A stretch of DNA of 34,438 nt from Candidatus Omnitrophota bacterium (GCA_024231025.1 JAAEQW010000332.1:1-34438), one strand, 5' to 3'; positions 1 to 7,471 are shown, counted from the first letter of the stretch. Numbers and translations are program-made. Notes: generated by a model from the letters alone, not told the origin.

Positions 1-14
1 AATTGGAAAGCGAA
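1..14. repeat. Terminal overlap, left copy (circular junction)
   Basis: These 14 bases are repeated exactly at 34425-34438. The reading frame of the SIR2-like gene is preserved through the overlap, so I read this as a circular contig opened inside that gene. Confidence 0.85.
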
Positions 15-728
15 AACGCAACGAAAATAAGCTCAAACAAGCCAGATAATTGGCATTGGCAACTAAAAGAAATGATTGATAGTGAGTCATTGTCCAATTT
101 CTGCAAAAATAAAGCTTTTCTTACTTTCAATTACGATAGATCATTAGATCAAGTTTTGTTTAATATGATAAACGCATATGAAGTTTCTGAAGAACAAAAA
201 CGTGAACATTTCTCAACTATTCCGATTATACATTTGCATGGGCAAATAGCTTTCTTGCCTCATCAGAAAGATAAAAGAAAAAAATACGGCAGTCATGCTT
301 ATGGAAAACATGATTTTAGTGAGTACTCCTTAGCGGCACAAACTACGGAGCTGAGAATTACTTATGAAAATTTTGAATTAGAAAAAGAGACCAATCTCAA
401 ATTAGCAAACCACTATATATCAAAAGCAAAAACAATTCTTTTCATTGGTTTTGCATACGATGAATACAATCTAGACAGATTAAATTTTGGCAACAGTGCG
501 CAAATATACGGCACAGCTTTCGGTTTAGATCGTTACGAGCAAACAAGAGTCAAAGACTATTTCAAAAAACGGCATAATAAAGATATAAATTTTTTCGACA
601 ACAATAATCCCGATATTGTAAAAAACATCGATGCAGCGCAATTTTTGAAAAATATAATTGATACCGAAAATGTTAATAAAATGTCCAAAATAACCAAAAA
701 ATGTTTTTTGTGGGATGAAAACAAATAA
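1..728 (+). CDS. SIR2-like NAD-binding protein, C-terminal two thirds (continues from 34094-34438)
   Basis: This is the downstream part of a gene cut by the window ends; the start shown in the ORF track (TTG at 3) is an artefact of linearisation. Joined to the right-end piece, the protein is about 346 residues from ATG 34112. The visible SIR2_2-type motifs are FLTFNYDRSL (Asn about residue 148), the IIHLHGQ motif with the likely catalytic His (about residue 184), and IGFAYDEYNL near the end of the Rossmann fold. SIR2-like proteins of this kind hydrolyse NAD in several anti-phage systems such as Thoeris and DSR; that role here is inferred from the family. The stop overlaps the start of the recombinase gene by 14 bases, which suggests co-transcription. 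A non-defence NAD or ADP-ribose role is possible. Confidence 0.85.
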   Translation, partial: LESENATKISSNKPDNWHWQLKEMIDSESLSNFCKNKAFLTFNYDRSLDQVLFNMINAYEVSEEQKREHFSTIPIIHLHGQIAFLPHQKDKRKKYGSHAYGKHDFSEYSLAAQTTELRITYENFELEKETNLKLANHYISKAKTILFIGFAYDEYNLDRLNFGNSAQIYGTAFGLDRYEQTRVKDYFKKRHNKDINFFDNNNPDIVKNIDAAQFLKNIIDTENVNKMSKITKKCFLWDENK

Positions 729-1665
729 AACAATCAGCCTAAATCTTCCGTGGAATAAATTGATAGAGGAGTTTCTTGCAAAAATTTCCACTAAAAAAAC
801 TACCATTGAAACATACCAATATGCTTTAAATAGTTGGGTAGCTTTTCTTGAAAGAGAGGAGAAGCCTATCGATAGCCTAAGAGTCATGGCGTACCAAAAG
901 GATATGCTTGAAAGGGACCTTTCAGCCTATACCATTGGAGTATATCTCAGCGCGCTTAAGAAGTTTTTCGATTATTTGATTGAAAAGAAGCAAATGACAA
1001 TAAACTTAGTCGAAACCGTAGTCCGACCAGAAAAGCCAGAAGCCAGGAAAGAATGCCTAGCTCATGATGAATTTCTAAAGGCAGTTAAGCTCTTAGATGA
1101 GTGGTCAAATAATACCGCAAACGGTCTTCGAGATAGGACAATAATAGCATTCAAGCTTTTCACGGGGTTAAGGGACATCAGTCTAGTAACCGCTAACATA
1201 AAGGATTTCCAAATAAAAGACGGGATACCGACATTGCACTATCAAGCCAAAGGCAAAAACTCCAAAGATAAAATGGTTATATTAACCAGACGACCATATA
1301 GAATCCTAACAGATTATTTGAACAAAAGACCTTCGGCAAAAATAAAAGATCCCTTATTGGTTTCACACAGTCGAAGAAACCCTAACCAAAGATTAACAAG
1401 AAAAACATTTTATAGAGTTGGACAAAATTTTCTTAAAAGTTTGGGAATCCAACGACCAACAGTAACACCACATAGCTTAAGGCATACCGCTATAACTTTT
1501 GCAATTATTGGTGGCGCAGACATAACCCAAGCTAAAGATATGGCGGGGCATAAGCATATCGAAACTACGGAAGGGTATAGGCATAAGCTAACAAGGCTAA
1601 CTGATCCAGCAGAAGAATATATCGAAAAGTATGTAAATAAGCAGATGTCCCTTAAGAAGGGTTAA
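715..1665 (+). CDS. Tyrosine recombinase / integrase (XerC/D-like)
   Basis: The protein has 316 residues with a SAM-like N-terminal core-binding domain (about 10-100) and a C-terminal catalytic domain. All catalytic residues of the family are visible: Arg153 in GLRDIS, a Lys at 179-181 in YQAKGK, His253 and Arg256 in HSLRH, His279 in AGHKH and the nucleophile Tyr288 in EGYRHK. It should cut and rejoin DNA through a 3'-phosphotyrosine link. Its start lies inside the end of the SIR2 gene, and its stop codon lies inside a perfect inverted repeat with 11-bp arms and a 6-bp spacer, the architecture of a Xer site. On a circular plasmid the simplest role is dimer resolution or integration. A relaxase-like role, as for TcpM of pCW3, is a remote alternative because no other relaxase is seen. 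Confidence 0.93.
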   Translation: MKTNKTISLNLPWNKLIEEFLAKISTKKTTIETYQYALNSWVAFLEREEKPIDSLRVMAYQKDMLERDLSAYTIGVYLSALKKFFDYLIEKKQMTINLVETVVRPEKPEARKECLAHDEFLKAVKLLDEWSNNTANGLRDRTIIAFKLFTGLRDISLVTANIKDFQIKDGIPTLHYQAKGKNSKDKMVILTRRPYRILTDYLNKRPSAKIKDPLLVSHSRRNPNQRLTRKTFYRVGQNFLKSLGIQRPTVTPHSLRHTAITFAIIGGADITQAKDMAGHKHIETTEGYRHKLTRLTDPAEEYIEKYVNKQMSLKKG

Positions 1666-1673
1666 GGGACATC
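1644..1673. repeat. Perfect 12+12 bp inverted repeat with 6-bp centre; candidate recombinase core (dif/att-like) site
   Basis: The left arm GATGTCCCTTAA (1644-1655) and the right arm TTAAGGGACATC (1662-1673) are exact reverse complements separated by GAAGGG. The inner 11+6+11 arrangement matches the XerC-centre-XerD geometry, and the arms end in TTAA at the centre side. It overlaps the recombinase stop codon (1663-1665). It is not followed by a T-run, so a simple terminator is less likely. Function is inferred from geometry and position. Confidence 0.6.
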
Positions 1674-1732
1674 AAAAAGTTATTGAAAGAATTGCGAAAG
1701 CATTAAAGATAAAACCTGGGGAATTAGTTTAA
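1661..1732 (+). pseudogene. Remnant of the C-terminus of an XRE-type HTH regulator
   Basis: Read in the frame ending at TAA 1730-1732, this stretch gives VIERIAKALKIKPGELV, which closely resembles the last helix region of Cro/C1-type HTH proteins. There is no room upstream for the rest of the domain because the recombinase gene occupies it in another frame. It could be the 3' end of a former host or plasmid regulator gene captured beside the recombination site. Confidence 0.5.
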
Positions 1733-1738
1733 GATTCA

Positions 1739-1822
1739 TCACTGAGGTGAGCACTCAAAGACTAACTTCTCAAATAAATCCTTGGCTTCTTGCAGCCTGC
1801 CTTCAGCAGATGCGAAAAATTT
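1739..1822 (-). pseudogene. In-frame continuation of the HNH gene past its TAG stop (26 residues)
   Basis: Immediately after the TAG stop of the HNH gene (1823-1825) the same frame stays open for KFFASAEGRLQEAKDLFEK and a few more residues up to TGA at 1739-1741. The composition looks like an amphipathic protein helix rather than random spacer. It may be a lost C-terminus cut off by a nonsense mutation, a readthrough tail, or a remnant of a neighbouring gene that happens to be in frame. Confidence 0.45.
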
Positions 1823-2668
1823 CTATTTATAATATTCGAATAATTTTGGAAGAGTAATGTTGATTTCTCTTTTTTGTAAATCTTTTTCTTTTTGTTTTGT
1901 AAGTATTGCCTGAAGCATGTCTTTTTTAAGCTCCGATAGTGCTTTGTGGATTTTTCTATGGCAGTTAGGACATAACGAAATAATATTTTCAGGCACATCA
2001 ATGCTGTATATATATTCGCTTTGGTATTGCATAGGTATCAGATGGTGCGCTTCAGTGTAATTCTTTTGAGTAGCAGGATTTATGAAGGTTATATGGGCAT
2101 TGTTAATTTCACACAAGTACTTAGCATTAACAATTGCTTTTTTCGCATGCCTAGGCTTTCTTGGATATTGGTTGCTCCGGGAACCCGCTCTTTTCTCAGA
2201 TCGTTCTATTTTTCCAGACGGAATGTTAATATTGCCAGATATCTGGACTGCACCTTGAAATGTTTCTTCATCCTCGCTTATCGTGCTCACTCCGCTTTCG
2301 ATATCGGTAACAATTCTTTCTAGTCGATTTATTATAGCTTTGTCTGGTTTACTTATTTCATCTTCTTTTTTAAAGCGATAATTAAAACCTTTGCCGTTTG
2401 GTGACTCAAAAACTCTAAATGCTAGCCTACCTTCTCCCTGGTTCAGTTCACTTCTGTATTGAGCTGTCCAGTGGGCTCCATGGTGAAATTGCTTTTTCCA
2501 AAGCGCAGAGAAGGCGTTATCGCGGTAATCTTTTATTGGGAGATATCGACTATATTTACTTAGCGATATAGCTGACATTATAATCGCCTCAGATAAGGAT
2601 GAGTGCTCAGCAAATTGAAATACTTCTAACAGTTTGTCTACTGATAGTTTCCTTGTTTTTATGACCAT
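1823..2668 (-). CDS. HNH endonuclease, probable restriction enzyme of a type II R-M pair
   Basis: The protein has 281 residues. Its C-terminal part shows an HNH/McrA-type nuclease: YTEAHHLIPMQ supplies the paired His, and ENIISLCPNCHRKIH supplies the Asn, a Cys pair and the last His. The middle part (TAQYRSELNQGEGRLAFRVFES) looks like a substrate or DNA-recognition region. It is divergent from the dual methyltransferase with 121 bp between start codons, the usual arrangement for restriction and modification genes. A promoter on the minus strand places transcription at or next to the ATG, so the mRNA is probably leaderless. After the TAG stop the frame stays open for 26 residues. The recognition site cannot be told from sequence. 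A homing or mobile HNH nuclease is the alternative. Confidence 0.8.
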   Translation of the reverse strand: MVIKTRKLSVDKLLEVFQFAEHSSLSEAIIMSAISLSKYSRYLPIKDYRDNAFSALWKKQFHHGAHWTAQYRSELNQGEGRLAFRVFESPNGKGFNYRFKKEDEISKPDKAIINRLERIVTDIESGVSTISEDEETFQGAVQISGNINIPSGKIERSEKRAGSRSNQYPRKPRHAKKAIVNAKYLCEINNAHITFINPATQKNYTEAHHLIPMQYQSEYIYSIDVPENIISLCPNCHRKIHKALSELKKDMLQAILTKQKEKDLQKREINITLPKLFEYYK

Positions 2669-2673
2669 AATTT

Positions 2674-2702
2674 ATTATCGTTTTTATTATGCAGGAGTGC
2701 AA
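2674..2702 (-). promoter_or_regulatory. Sigma70-like promoter of the HNH gene, probably leaderless
   Basis: On the minus strand TTGCAC (2702-2697) and GATAAT (2679-2674) are separated by exactly 17 bases. Only five bases lie between the -10 box and the ATG at 2668, so transcription should begin at or within a base or two of the start codon. Confidence 0.65.
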
Positions 2703-2753
2703 AGCATTTTACGAAGACCAAGATTAATTTATAGATGCTACTGTTCGATTTGG

Positions 2754-2782
2754 TTGACAATCAGGTATCTATTAGTCATAAT
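2754..2782 (+). promoter_or_regulatory. Sigma70-like promoter of the dual methyltransferase, probably leaderless
   Basis: A perfect TTGACA (2754-2759) and CATAAT (2777-2782) are 17 bases apart. The ATG at 2790 is seven bases past the -10 box and no Shine-Dalgarno sequence is present, so the transcript very likely starts at the initiation codon. Confidence 0.7.
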
Positions 2783-2789
2783 TATTATT

Positions 2790-5729
2790 ATGAAATACGT
2801 TACAACAAAGACAGCGGCTAGGATTCTCAGTGTTTCTGCTACAACAGTAAGAAGATACACGATGTCGGGGTTGTTAACAGCTGTTCGTCTTCCAAGCTCT
2901 AAGCATAGGCGGTTTGAAATATCAGAAATAAATCGCTTATTAAAAACATTTATTCAAAACGGGCAAACACAACCGAAAGATTTTAAAAACTCTATCTTAA
3001 AGCCTCAACCTCACCCTAACCATTATTTAATGCATAAATATTGGGGAAGAAAAGCGCACAATATCCTAAGTGAATATATACGTAAATACACTAAGGACGG
3101 TGACGTCTTTTTAGATCCTTTTATGGGTAGTGGCGTTGGTGTAATCGAAGCCGCCAAACTGGGCAGGAAAGCCATCGGAATAGATATAAACCCTATATCA
3201 AAATTTATAATTGATAATTCCCTATCTAAATTAGATTTTGATGAGTTAGAGCGTCGCTATCAAAAGATACGCGATCACTTAAAAAATAAATTCGCTACTT
3301 ATTACCAAACGGAATGTCCAAAATGTGCAGAGAAATCAATAATCGAATTAACTGTATGGAAAGAATGCAGCCCTGAAAAAATTAGGCTAAAATGCCCTAA
3401 GCATGGTATTATCTCCAAGACTACGAACAAGCGCGATAAAAATAGGTTGATAGCTATACAAAAAGAATTCAATCATTTGGATAAGACTAGGAAATTACGC
3501 TACCCAAAAGATCTTATATTCAAGTACGTAAGAAGAAGCGGTGTTTCCTATATCAATGAGTTATACACTCCTAGGGCTCTGATAGTTTTAGATTCTCTAT
3601 TTAAGGAAATAAATAAAATTAGAGACAGGCAGATCAAGGATTGCTTCAGGTTTATGTTTAGTTCAATGTTGCCAAACGTATCAAAAATGATACCTGGTGA
3701 TCTGGACAAAGTTACATATAAGTCTGGCTGGGTCATAAGTAAGTTTTGGGTACCAAAAATCAATACTGAAAGATCTATCCTCCACTGTTTCAACCTTAGA
3801 TATCGAGCAATACTAAAAGGAAAAAAAGAACTGATGCCGGTGAAATCATCTCTTGCAAAAACTTATGTGGCAGACTCCACAAGGCTAAAAGTTAATAAAA
3901 ACTCCGTTGATTATATTTTTACGGATCCTCCTTATGGAGAAAGTATCGCCTACTTAACTTTAAGCCATTTTTGGAGTTCATGGCTAAATTTTAAACCAGA
4001 CTATTCTGAAGAGATTATAGTAGACCCTTATAGAAATATAACCAAAGATAACTTTTCTACGAAAATGTATTTAGCATTTAAGGAGATGCACCGAGTGTTG
4101 AAGCCGGGCAAGCGACTATCTTTTACATTTCATAGCAGAGATTTAACCATATGGAAAAATATTCTTGAAGGGTGCATTAAATCAGGATTCGTGCTAGACA
4201 ATATCGTTCTCCAACACCAGGCTGTATCTTCTGGAACGCAAGGAATAAATAGAAACAACACATTAAGGGGTGATTTTATATACACATTTATCAAGCCAAT
4301 CCATAAACAAAAAATAATTACTATCGACTACTTAGACAATGCATATAGTTTTATAGTAAATAAAATATATAATTTTTTGCAAAAAAAACAAGGAGCATCG
4401 TCCGCTTTATTGTATGAATATATAATACCTGAGATTGTTAAGAAGAAAGCATATTTAAACGAGAAAGGGAAAGTAATCCAACTAGAAGACTTGATAAGGA
4501 AGAATTTTGATTATATTAAAATAGATAATGAATACAGGTGGATTACAAAAAAGAATCTTAGCGAAAATAACAAAATGAATGTGATAGATTTATTCTCTGG
4601 AGCTGGAGGTTTCTCAGAAGGATTAAAGCAAGCAGGTTTTAATATAGCTTTGGCGATCGATAATGAGCCTAAACATATCGATACATATTCGTACAATCAC
4701 CAAAGCACCAGACTTATCATAGATGACATAAATAATATTGCCGCAGATTGTGAAATAGATGGCAATTTCTCAATAAAACAATATTTACTAGAAAAAAATA
4801 AGGAATGCGATGTAATAATAGGTGGACCTCCCTGCCAAGGATTTAGCATGGCGGGATTGCGCATTAGAAAAAAGTATAAATTCCTTTCCGATAAGAGAAA
4901 CCTACTGTTTTTAGAATATTATCGAATGGTGAAATATTTAAAACCAAAAATATTTATTCTTGAAAATGTGCCTGGAATCTTAAATTTTAATAACGGGTCC
5001 GTAAAAACAGAGATAATATCTAAGTTTAACGCCATTGGCTACGATGTCTCTGCAAAAGTTTTAAATGCGGCTGACTACGGTGTGCCACAAATTCGTCAAA
5101 GAGCATTTTTTATCGGTAACAATATTGGCATTTCTTCCAAAGATTTATTTCCAGATGCTACACACAAAAACCAACATGTATCTGTGTGGGATGCAATAAG
5201 CGACTTACCACCCATACATAGCGGTGGCGGATCAGATATTATGCCGCAAGCATCAAGCGCCACTAGCAGGACAGAGTATCAATCGGCGATGGCAGAAGGG
5301 CTTTATGATGATCAAATATACAATCACCAATCCTCATCCCATAGCAAAAAAACACTAGATATTTTAAAAATGATTAACCCTGGAGAAACATTAAAGAACT
5401 TACCGAGAAAGTACCGCACAAAGTCAGTGCATAGCGGAGCATACGGGCGTATGGAAAAAAATAAGCCAGCATACACGTTGACAACTCGCCTCAATACGCC
5501 GTCTGTTGGCAGGATAACACATCCCATATTAAACAGGACAATAACTGTCAGGGAGGCAGCCAGAATCCAAAGCTTTCCTGATAATTATAGGTTCTTTGGG
5601 AGCATAACAACCCAAGGAATACAAAATGGTAATTCGGTACCGCCTATGTTGGCTAAAAGAGTTGCTGAAAACATCAAGAAAAGATGTTTTGATAAACATT
5701 TTCAACAAACAGAATCACGCAAAATATAG
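2790..5729 (+). CDS. HTH + amino-DNA methyltransferase + C5-cytosine methyltransferase fusion
   Basis: I start the protein at ATG 2790 (MKYVTTKTAARIL), just after a promoter, giving 979 residues; the longer ORF start at 2634 would run through that promoter. Residues 1-50 form a MerR/excisionase-like HTH. The next region is an N4/N6 amino-methyltransferase with FLDPFMGSGVG (SAM binding) before TDPPYGESIAYL (catalysis), and a Cys-rich insert (CPKCAEKS...CPKHG). The last 390 residues are a complete m5C enzyme: DLFSGAGGFSEGL, GGPPCQGFSMAG with the catalytic Cys, FILENVPGIL, QIRQRAFFIG and GNSVPPMLAKR. It should protect DNA from the divergent HNH nuclease, each half perhaps modifying one strand of an asymmetric site. 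The HTH may let it repress its own promoter. Both catalytic halves look intact. Confidence 0.9.
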   Translation: MKYVTTKTAARILSVSATTVRRYTMSGLLTAVRLPSSKHRRFEISEINRLLKTFIQNGQTQPKDFKNSILKPQPHPNHYLMHKYWGRKAHNILSEYIRKYTKDGDVFLDPFMGSGVGVIEAAKLGRKAIGIDINPISKFIIDNSLSKLDFDELERRYQKIRDHLKNKFATYYQTECPKCAEKSIIELTVWKECSPEKIRLKCPKHGIISKTTNKRDKNRLIAIQKEFNHLDKTRKLRYPKDLIFKYVRRSGVSYINELYTPRALIVLDSLFKEINKIRDRQIKDCFRFMFSSMLPNVSKMIPGDLDKVTYKSGWVISKFWVPKINTERSILHCFNLRYRAILKGKKELMPVKSSLAKTYVADSTRLKVNKNSVDYIFTDPPYGESIAYLTLSHFWSSWLNFKPDYSEEIIVDPYRNITKDNFSTKMYLAFKEMHRVLKPGKRLSFTFHSRDLTIWKNILEGCIKSGFVLDNIVLQHQAVSSGTQGINRNNTLRGDFIYTFIKPIHKQKIITIDYLDNAYSFIVNKIYNFLQKKQGASSALLYEYIIPEIVKKKAYLNEKGKVIQLEDLIRKNFDYIKIDNEYRWITKKNLSENNKMNVIDLFSGAGGFSEGLKQAGFNIALAIDNEPKHIDTYSYNHQSTRLIIDDINNIAADCEIDGNFSIKQYLLEKNKECDVIIGGPPCQGFSMAGLRIRKKYKFLSDKRNLLFLEYYRMVKYLKPKIFILENVPGILNFNNGSVKTEIISKFNAIGYDVSAKVLNAADYGVPQIRQRAFFIGNNIGISSKDLFPDATHKNQHVSVWDAISDLPPIHSGGGSDIMPQASSATSRTEYQSAMAEGLYDDQIYNHQSSSHSKKTLDILKMINPGETLKNLPRKYRTKSVHSGAYGRMEKNKPAYTLTTRLNTPSVGRITHPILNRTITVREAARIQSFPDNYRFFGSITTQGIQNGNSVPPMLAKRVAENIKKRCFDKHFQQTESRKI

Positions 5730-5939
5730 AAACTTTACTCCGAACCTCTAGTAACCGTTCTCTTACGAAAAGTCATTCTTTGTTATTTAGCGCCCGCTCC
5801 GGGCTGCTATATTGTTCCCTGTAAGTATGCTTAGCAATAGTGCTCTTTTTCTAATTCCGTATTATACGTAACAAAACAAGGCGATTTCATCAAAAAGAAC
5901 GATAGTTTACTAAGAAATAGATGTAGCAAGTCGTATAGG
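5730..5939. other. Convergent intergenic region with a GC-rich hairpin at 5788-5809
   Basis: This 210-bp stretch lies between the rightward methyltransferase gene and the end of the leftward conjugation operon. It holds one clear hairpin, GCCCG and CGGGC flanked by TAGC and GCTA, with one unpaired base. No strong T-run follows on either strand, so a factor-independent terminator is only a possibility. I see no gene in it. Confidence 0.4.
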
Positions 5940-6194
5940 CTAAGATTTCTTCCGAAACAAAGAAAGGATTTTCCTAAATATCCACTTTATACTTAAAATT
6001 AAAGCGACAACGAGAAAGGCAATACCTTGGAAAAGCCATTTCAGAATCCACCCTAATATCCCGAAGATGCCAGAAATAAGTAAGCCAATAGCTTCACCGC
6101 TAGTTTCTCCGGCTACTTTACCCAGCTTATTAGATGCTTCTACCATTTTTTGTTGTTGGTAAAAATCTTGTTGCTGTCTTAATTCTTCGTTCAT
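5940..6194 (-). CDS. Small membrane protein of the conjugation operon, unknown function
   Basis: The 84-residue product begins with a Gln-rich charged segment (MNEELRQQQDFYQQQK), then has a Gly/Ala/Ser stretch and two closely spaced hydrophobic segments (about 37-68), ending in a basic tail (FRKKS). A good ribosome site (AAGGAG) precedes ATG 6194. It is the last gene of the leftward operon, four bases from the TSCPD gene. I do not recognise the family; it may be an envelope or entry-exclusion-type protein, but nothing in the sequence shows that. Confidence 0.7.
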   Translation of the reverse strand: MNEELRQQQDFYQQQKMVEASNKLGKVAGETSGEAIGLLISGIFGILGWILKWLFQGIAFLVVALILSIKWIFRKILSLFRKKS

Positions 6195-6197
6195 AAA

Positions 6198-6542
6198 TTA
6201 ACTCCTTTCTTGTATTTTATATGATTCTAGAACTTTAGCAATAGCGTCCGAACATGAGAAATGAGTACAACCATTATTAATGCTCGGGCTAGGGCAGCGT
6301 ATTTTCTCTAACTGTTTAGCGATATCTTCTATTTCTGCTCCTTGCCGTAAAGATAGTGATATTAGACGCGCTATAGCTTCAAGGTGAGAGCCAGAACATC
6401 CCCCTGCTTTCCCTATTTGCGCAAATACTTCAAAAGGTTTACCAATCCCATCAACATTGATTGTTATATATAAAGTTCCGCATCCCACAACTGCCTTTAC
6501 AGTTACTCCTTTTAATAATTCTGGTCTGGGTTTAATGCTCAT
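6198..6542 (-). CDS. Stand-alone TSCPD-domain protein
   Basis: The 114 residues match the TSCPD domain usually found at the C-terminus of B12-dependent (class II) ribonucleotide reductase NrdJ: GVTVKAVVGCGTLYITINVDG, GKPFEVFAQIGKAGGC, EAIARLISLSLRQGAEIEDI and IRCPSPSINNGCTHFSCSDAIA. The Cys residues spaced through these motifs could bind a metal. There is no reductase catalytic domain here or elsewhere in the window. It sits within the transfer operon, overlapping the previous gene by 11 bases, two genes downstream of SSB. A role in DNA or nucleotide handling is an inference; the exact role is unknown. Confidence 0.8.
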   Translation of the reverse strand: MSIKPRPELLKGVTVKAVVGCGTLYITINVDGIGKPFEVFAQIGKAGGCSGSHLEAIARLISLSLRQGAEIEDIAKQLEKIRCPSPSINNGCTHFSCSDAIAKVLESYKIQERS

Positions 6543-6945
6543 TATGACTATCCTCTTTTTGGTAATTTATAAAAGCCATAAGCTGTTCTCTGATCCTAGG
6601 ATTATCTTGCATAAAACCTCGTAACTTTCCAGGATTATCTTTTAACTCTTTGATTCTTTGCTGCATAAATCTTCTTAAAAATCCTACATCAATAGGAAGT
6701 TCGTACTTTGTAACTAATAATAAGAGGTCGTCGCTAAACAAAAATCTCGCAGCTTTTTTGCCTTCAACCGCCAAATACGCTTTCTTATATTTACTGTTGA
6801 AAGATAGCGTTCCACACGAATGCAAAGTATATCTTACGAAACTACGAATCTCTTCCCTAATAACATAGACCATGATAACTTTTTCCCCGAAACTTATAGT
6901 TCCTGTTCTTGCTTTTTTTCTTCTCCAATTAATGTCTAGCTTCAT
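6532..6945 (-). CDS. Hypothetical protein of the conjugation operon
   Basis: This 137-residue soluble protein is not one I recognise. The N-terminal half looks beta-rich (GTISFGEKVIMVYVIREEIRSF, AYLAVEGKKAARFLFSDD) and the C-terminal half is helical and basic (FLRRFMQQRIKELKDNPGK). There is no signal peptide or membrane span. Its final codons overlap the TSCPD start by 11 bases, so the two are translationally coupled. The position between SSB and TSCPD suggests a DNA-side rather than envelope role. Confidence 0.65.
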   Translation of the reverse strand: MKLDINWRRKKARTGTISFGEKVIMVYVIREEIRSFVRYTLHSCGTLSFNSKYKKAYLAVEGKKAARFLFSDDLLLLVTKYELPIDVGFLRRFMQQRIKELKDNPGKLRGFMQDNPRIREQLMAFINYQKEDSHNEH

Positions 6946-6967
6946 AGTTATCTTTTTCCGTAAAGAT

Positions 6968-7028
6968 GGGGGTTTAAGCGCAAAAGCTGTTTACTCAGGG
7001 TTTTCCCTGCTTTGCCGTCAAAACCCCC
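6968..7028. repeat. Nested inverted repeats between the SSB gene and the next gene
   Basis: An outer pair, GGGGGTTT (6968-6975) and AAACCCCC (7021-7028), encloses a tight hairpin CAGGG-TTTT-CCCTG (6996-7009), and AAAGC/GCTTT flanks the inner hairpin. On the transcribed minus strand this would form a structured RNA of about 60 bases in the 117-bp gap after SSB. It could stop, attenuate or stabilise the operon mRNA. Confidence 0.5.
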
Positions 7029-7062
7029 AAAAAACGGCAATTTTAGGCGATTTTAAGTCGTT

Positions 7063-7461
7063 TTATGCTTGATTGTTCGCTTCTGCAGACAATCCTTCTT
7101 CGATTCCTTCGACGATTTGTTGTTCTTTAGGGGTTAGCGCTGAAGTCTTTTTTCCGCCAAGAAATTTAACGAAATTTGCTACAATTTTGACCTGACTTCT
7201 TTTTGATCCATCCCCTGTTTCCCAACGAGATTGTCTTAGACGGCCTTCAACTATAACTTCGCGTCCTTTTACAAGAAACTCTTCGCAAATCTCTCCCATC
7301 TTTCCCCAAACTTCGATATCAAAGAAAGAAACTTCTTTTTCGCCTTTGTATTGGCGTTCTGCCGCGATAGAAAAATTTACAACCTTCTTACCCTGTGGCG
7401 TTTCTCTAACTATCGGATCACTGACTAAGTTTCCCGAAATTACTGCAGTATTGATAATCAT
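7063..7461 (-). CDS. ssb: Single-stranded DNA-binding protein
   Basis: The 132-residue protein shows the OB-fold of bacterial SSB: VISGNLVSDPIVRETPQGKKVVNFSIAAER, VSFFDIEVWGKMGEICEEFL and GREVIVEGRLRQSRWE. It should coat the single strand made during plasmid transfer or replication. The usual acidic tip (DDDIPF-type) that docks partner proteins is missing; the chain ends in AEANNQA. A very strong ribosome site (AGGAGGTAA) precedes ATG 7461. It lies ten bases after the VirD4-like gene in the leftward operon. It is shorter than typical chromosomal SSB (about 170) because the tail is short. Confidence 0.95.
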   Translation of the reverse strand: MIINTAVISGNLVSDPIVRETPQGKKVVNFSIAAERQYKGEKEVSFFDIEVWGKMGEICEEFLVKGREVIVEGRLRQSRWETGDGSKRSQVKIVANFVKFLGGKKTSALTPKEQQIVEGIEEGLSAEANNQA

Positions 7462-7471
7462 AATTTACCTC

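Noticed and set aside
2634-2789. N-terminal extension of the dual methyltransferase in the ORF track
   Set aside because: It overlaps the HNH start and both promoters, and the protein similarity begins at the HTH from ATG 2790.
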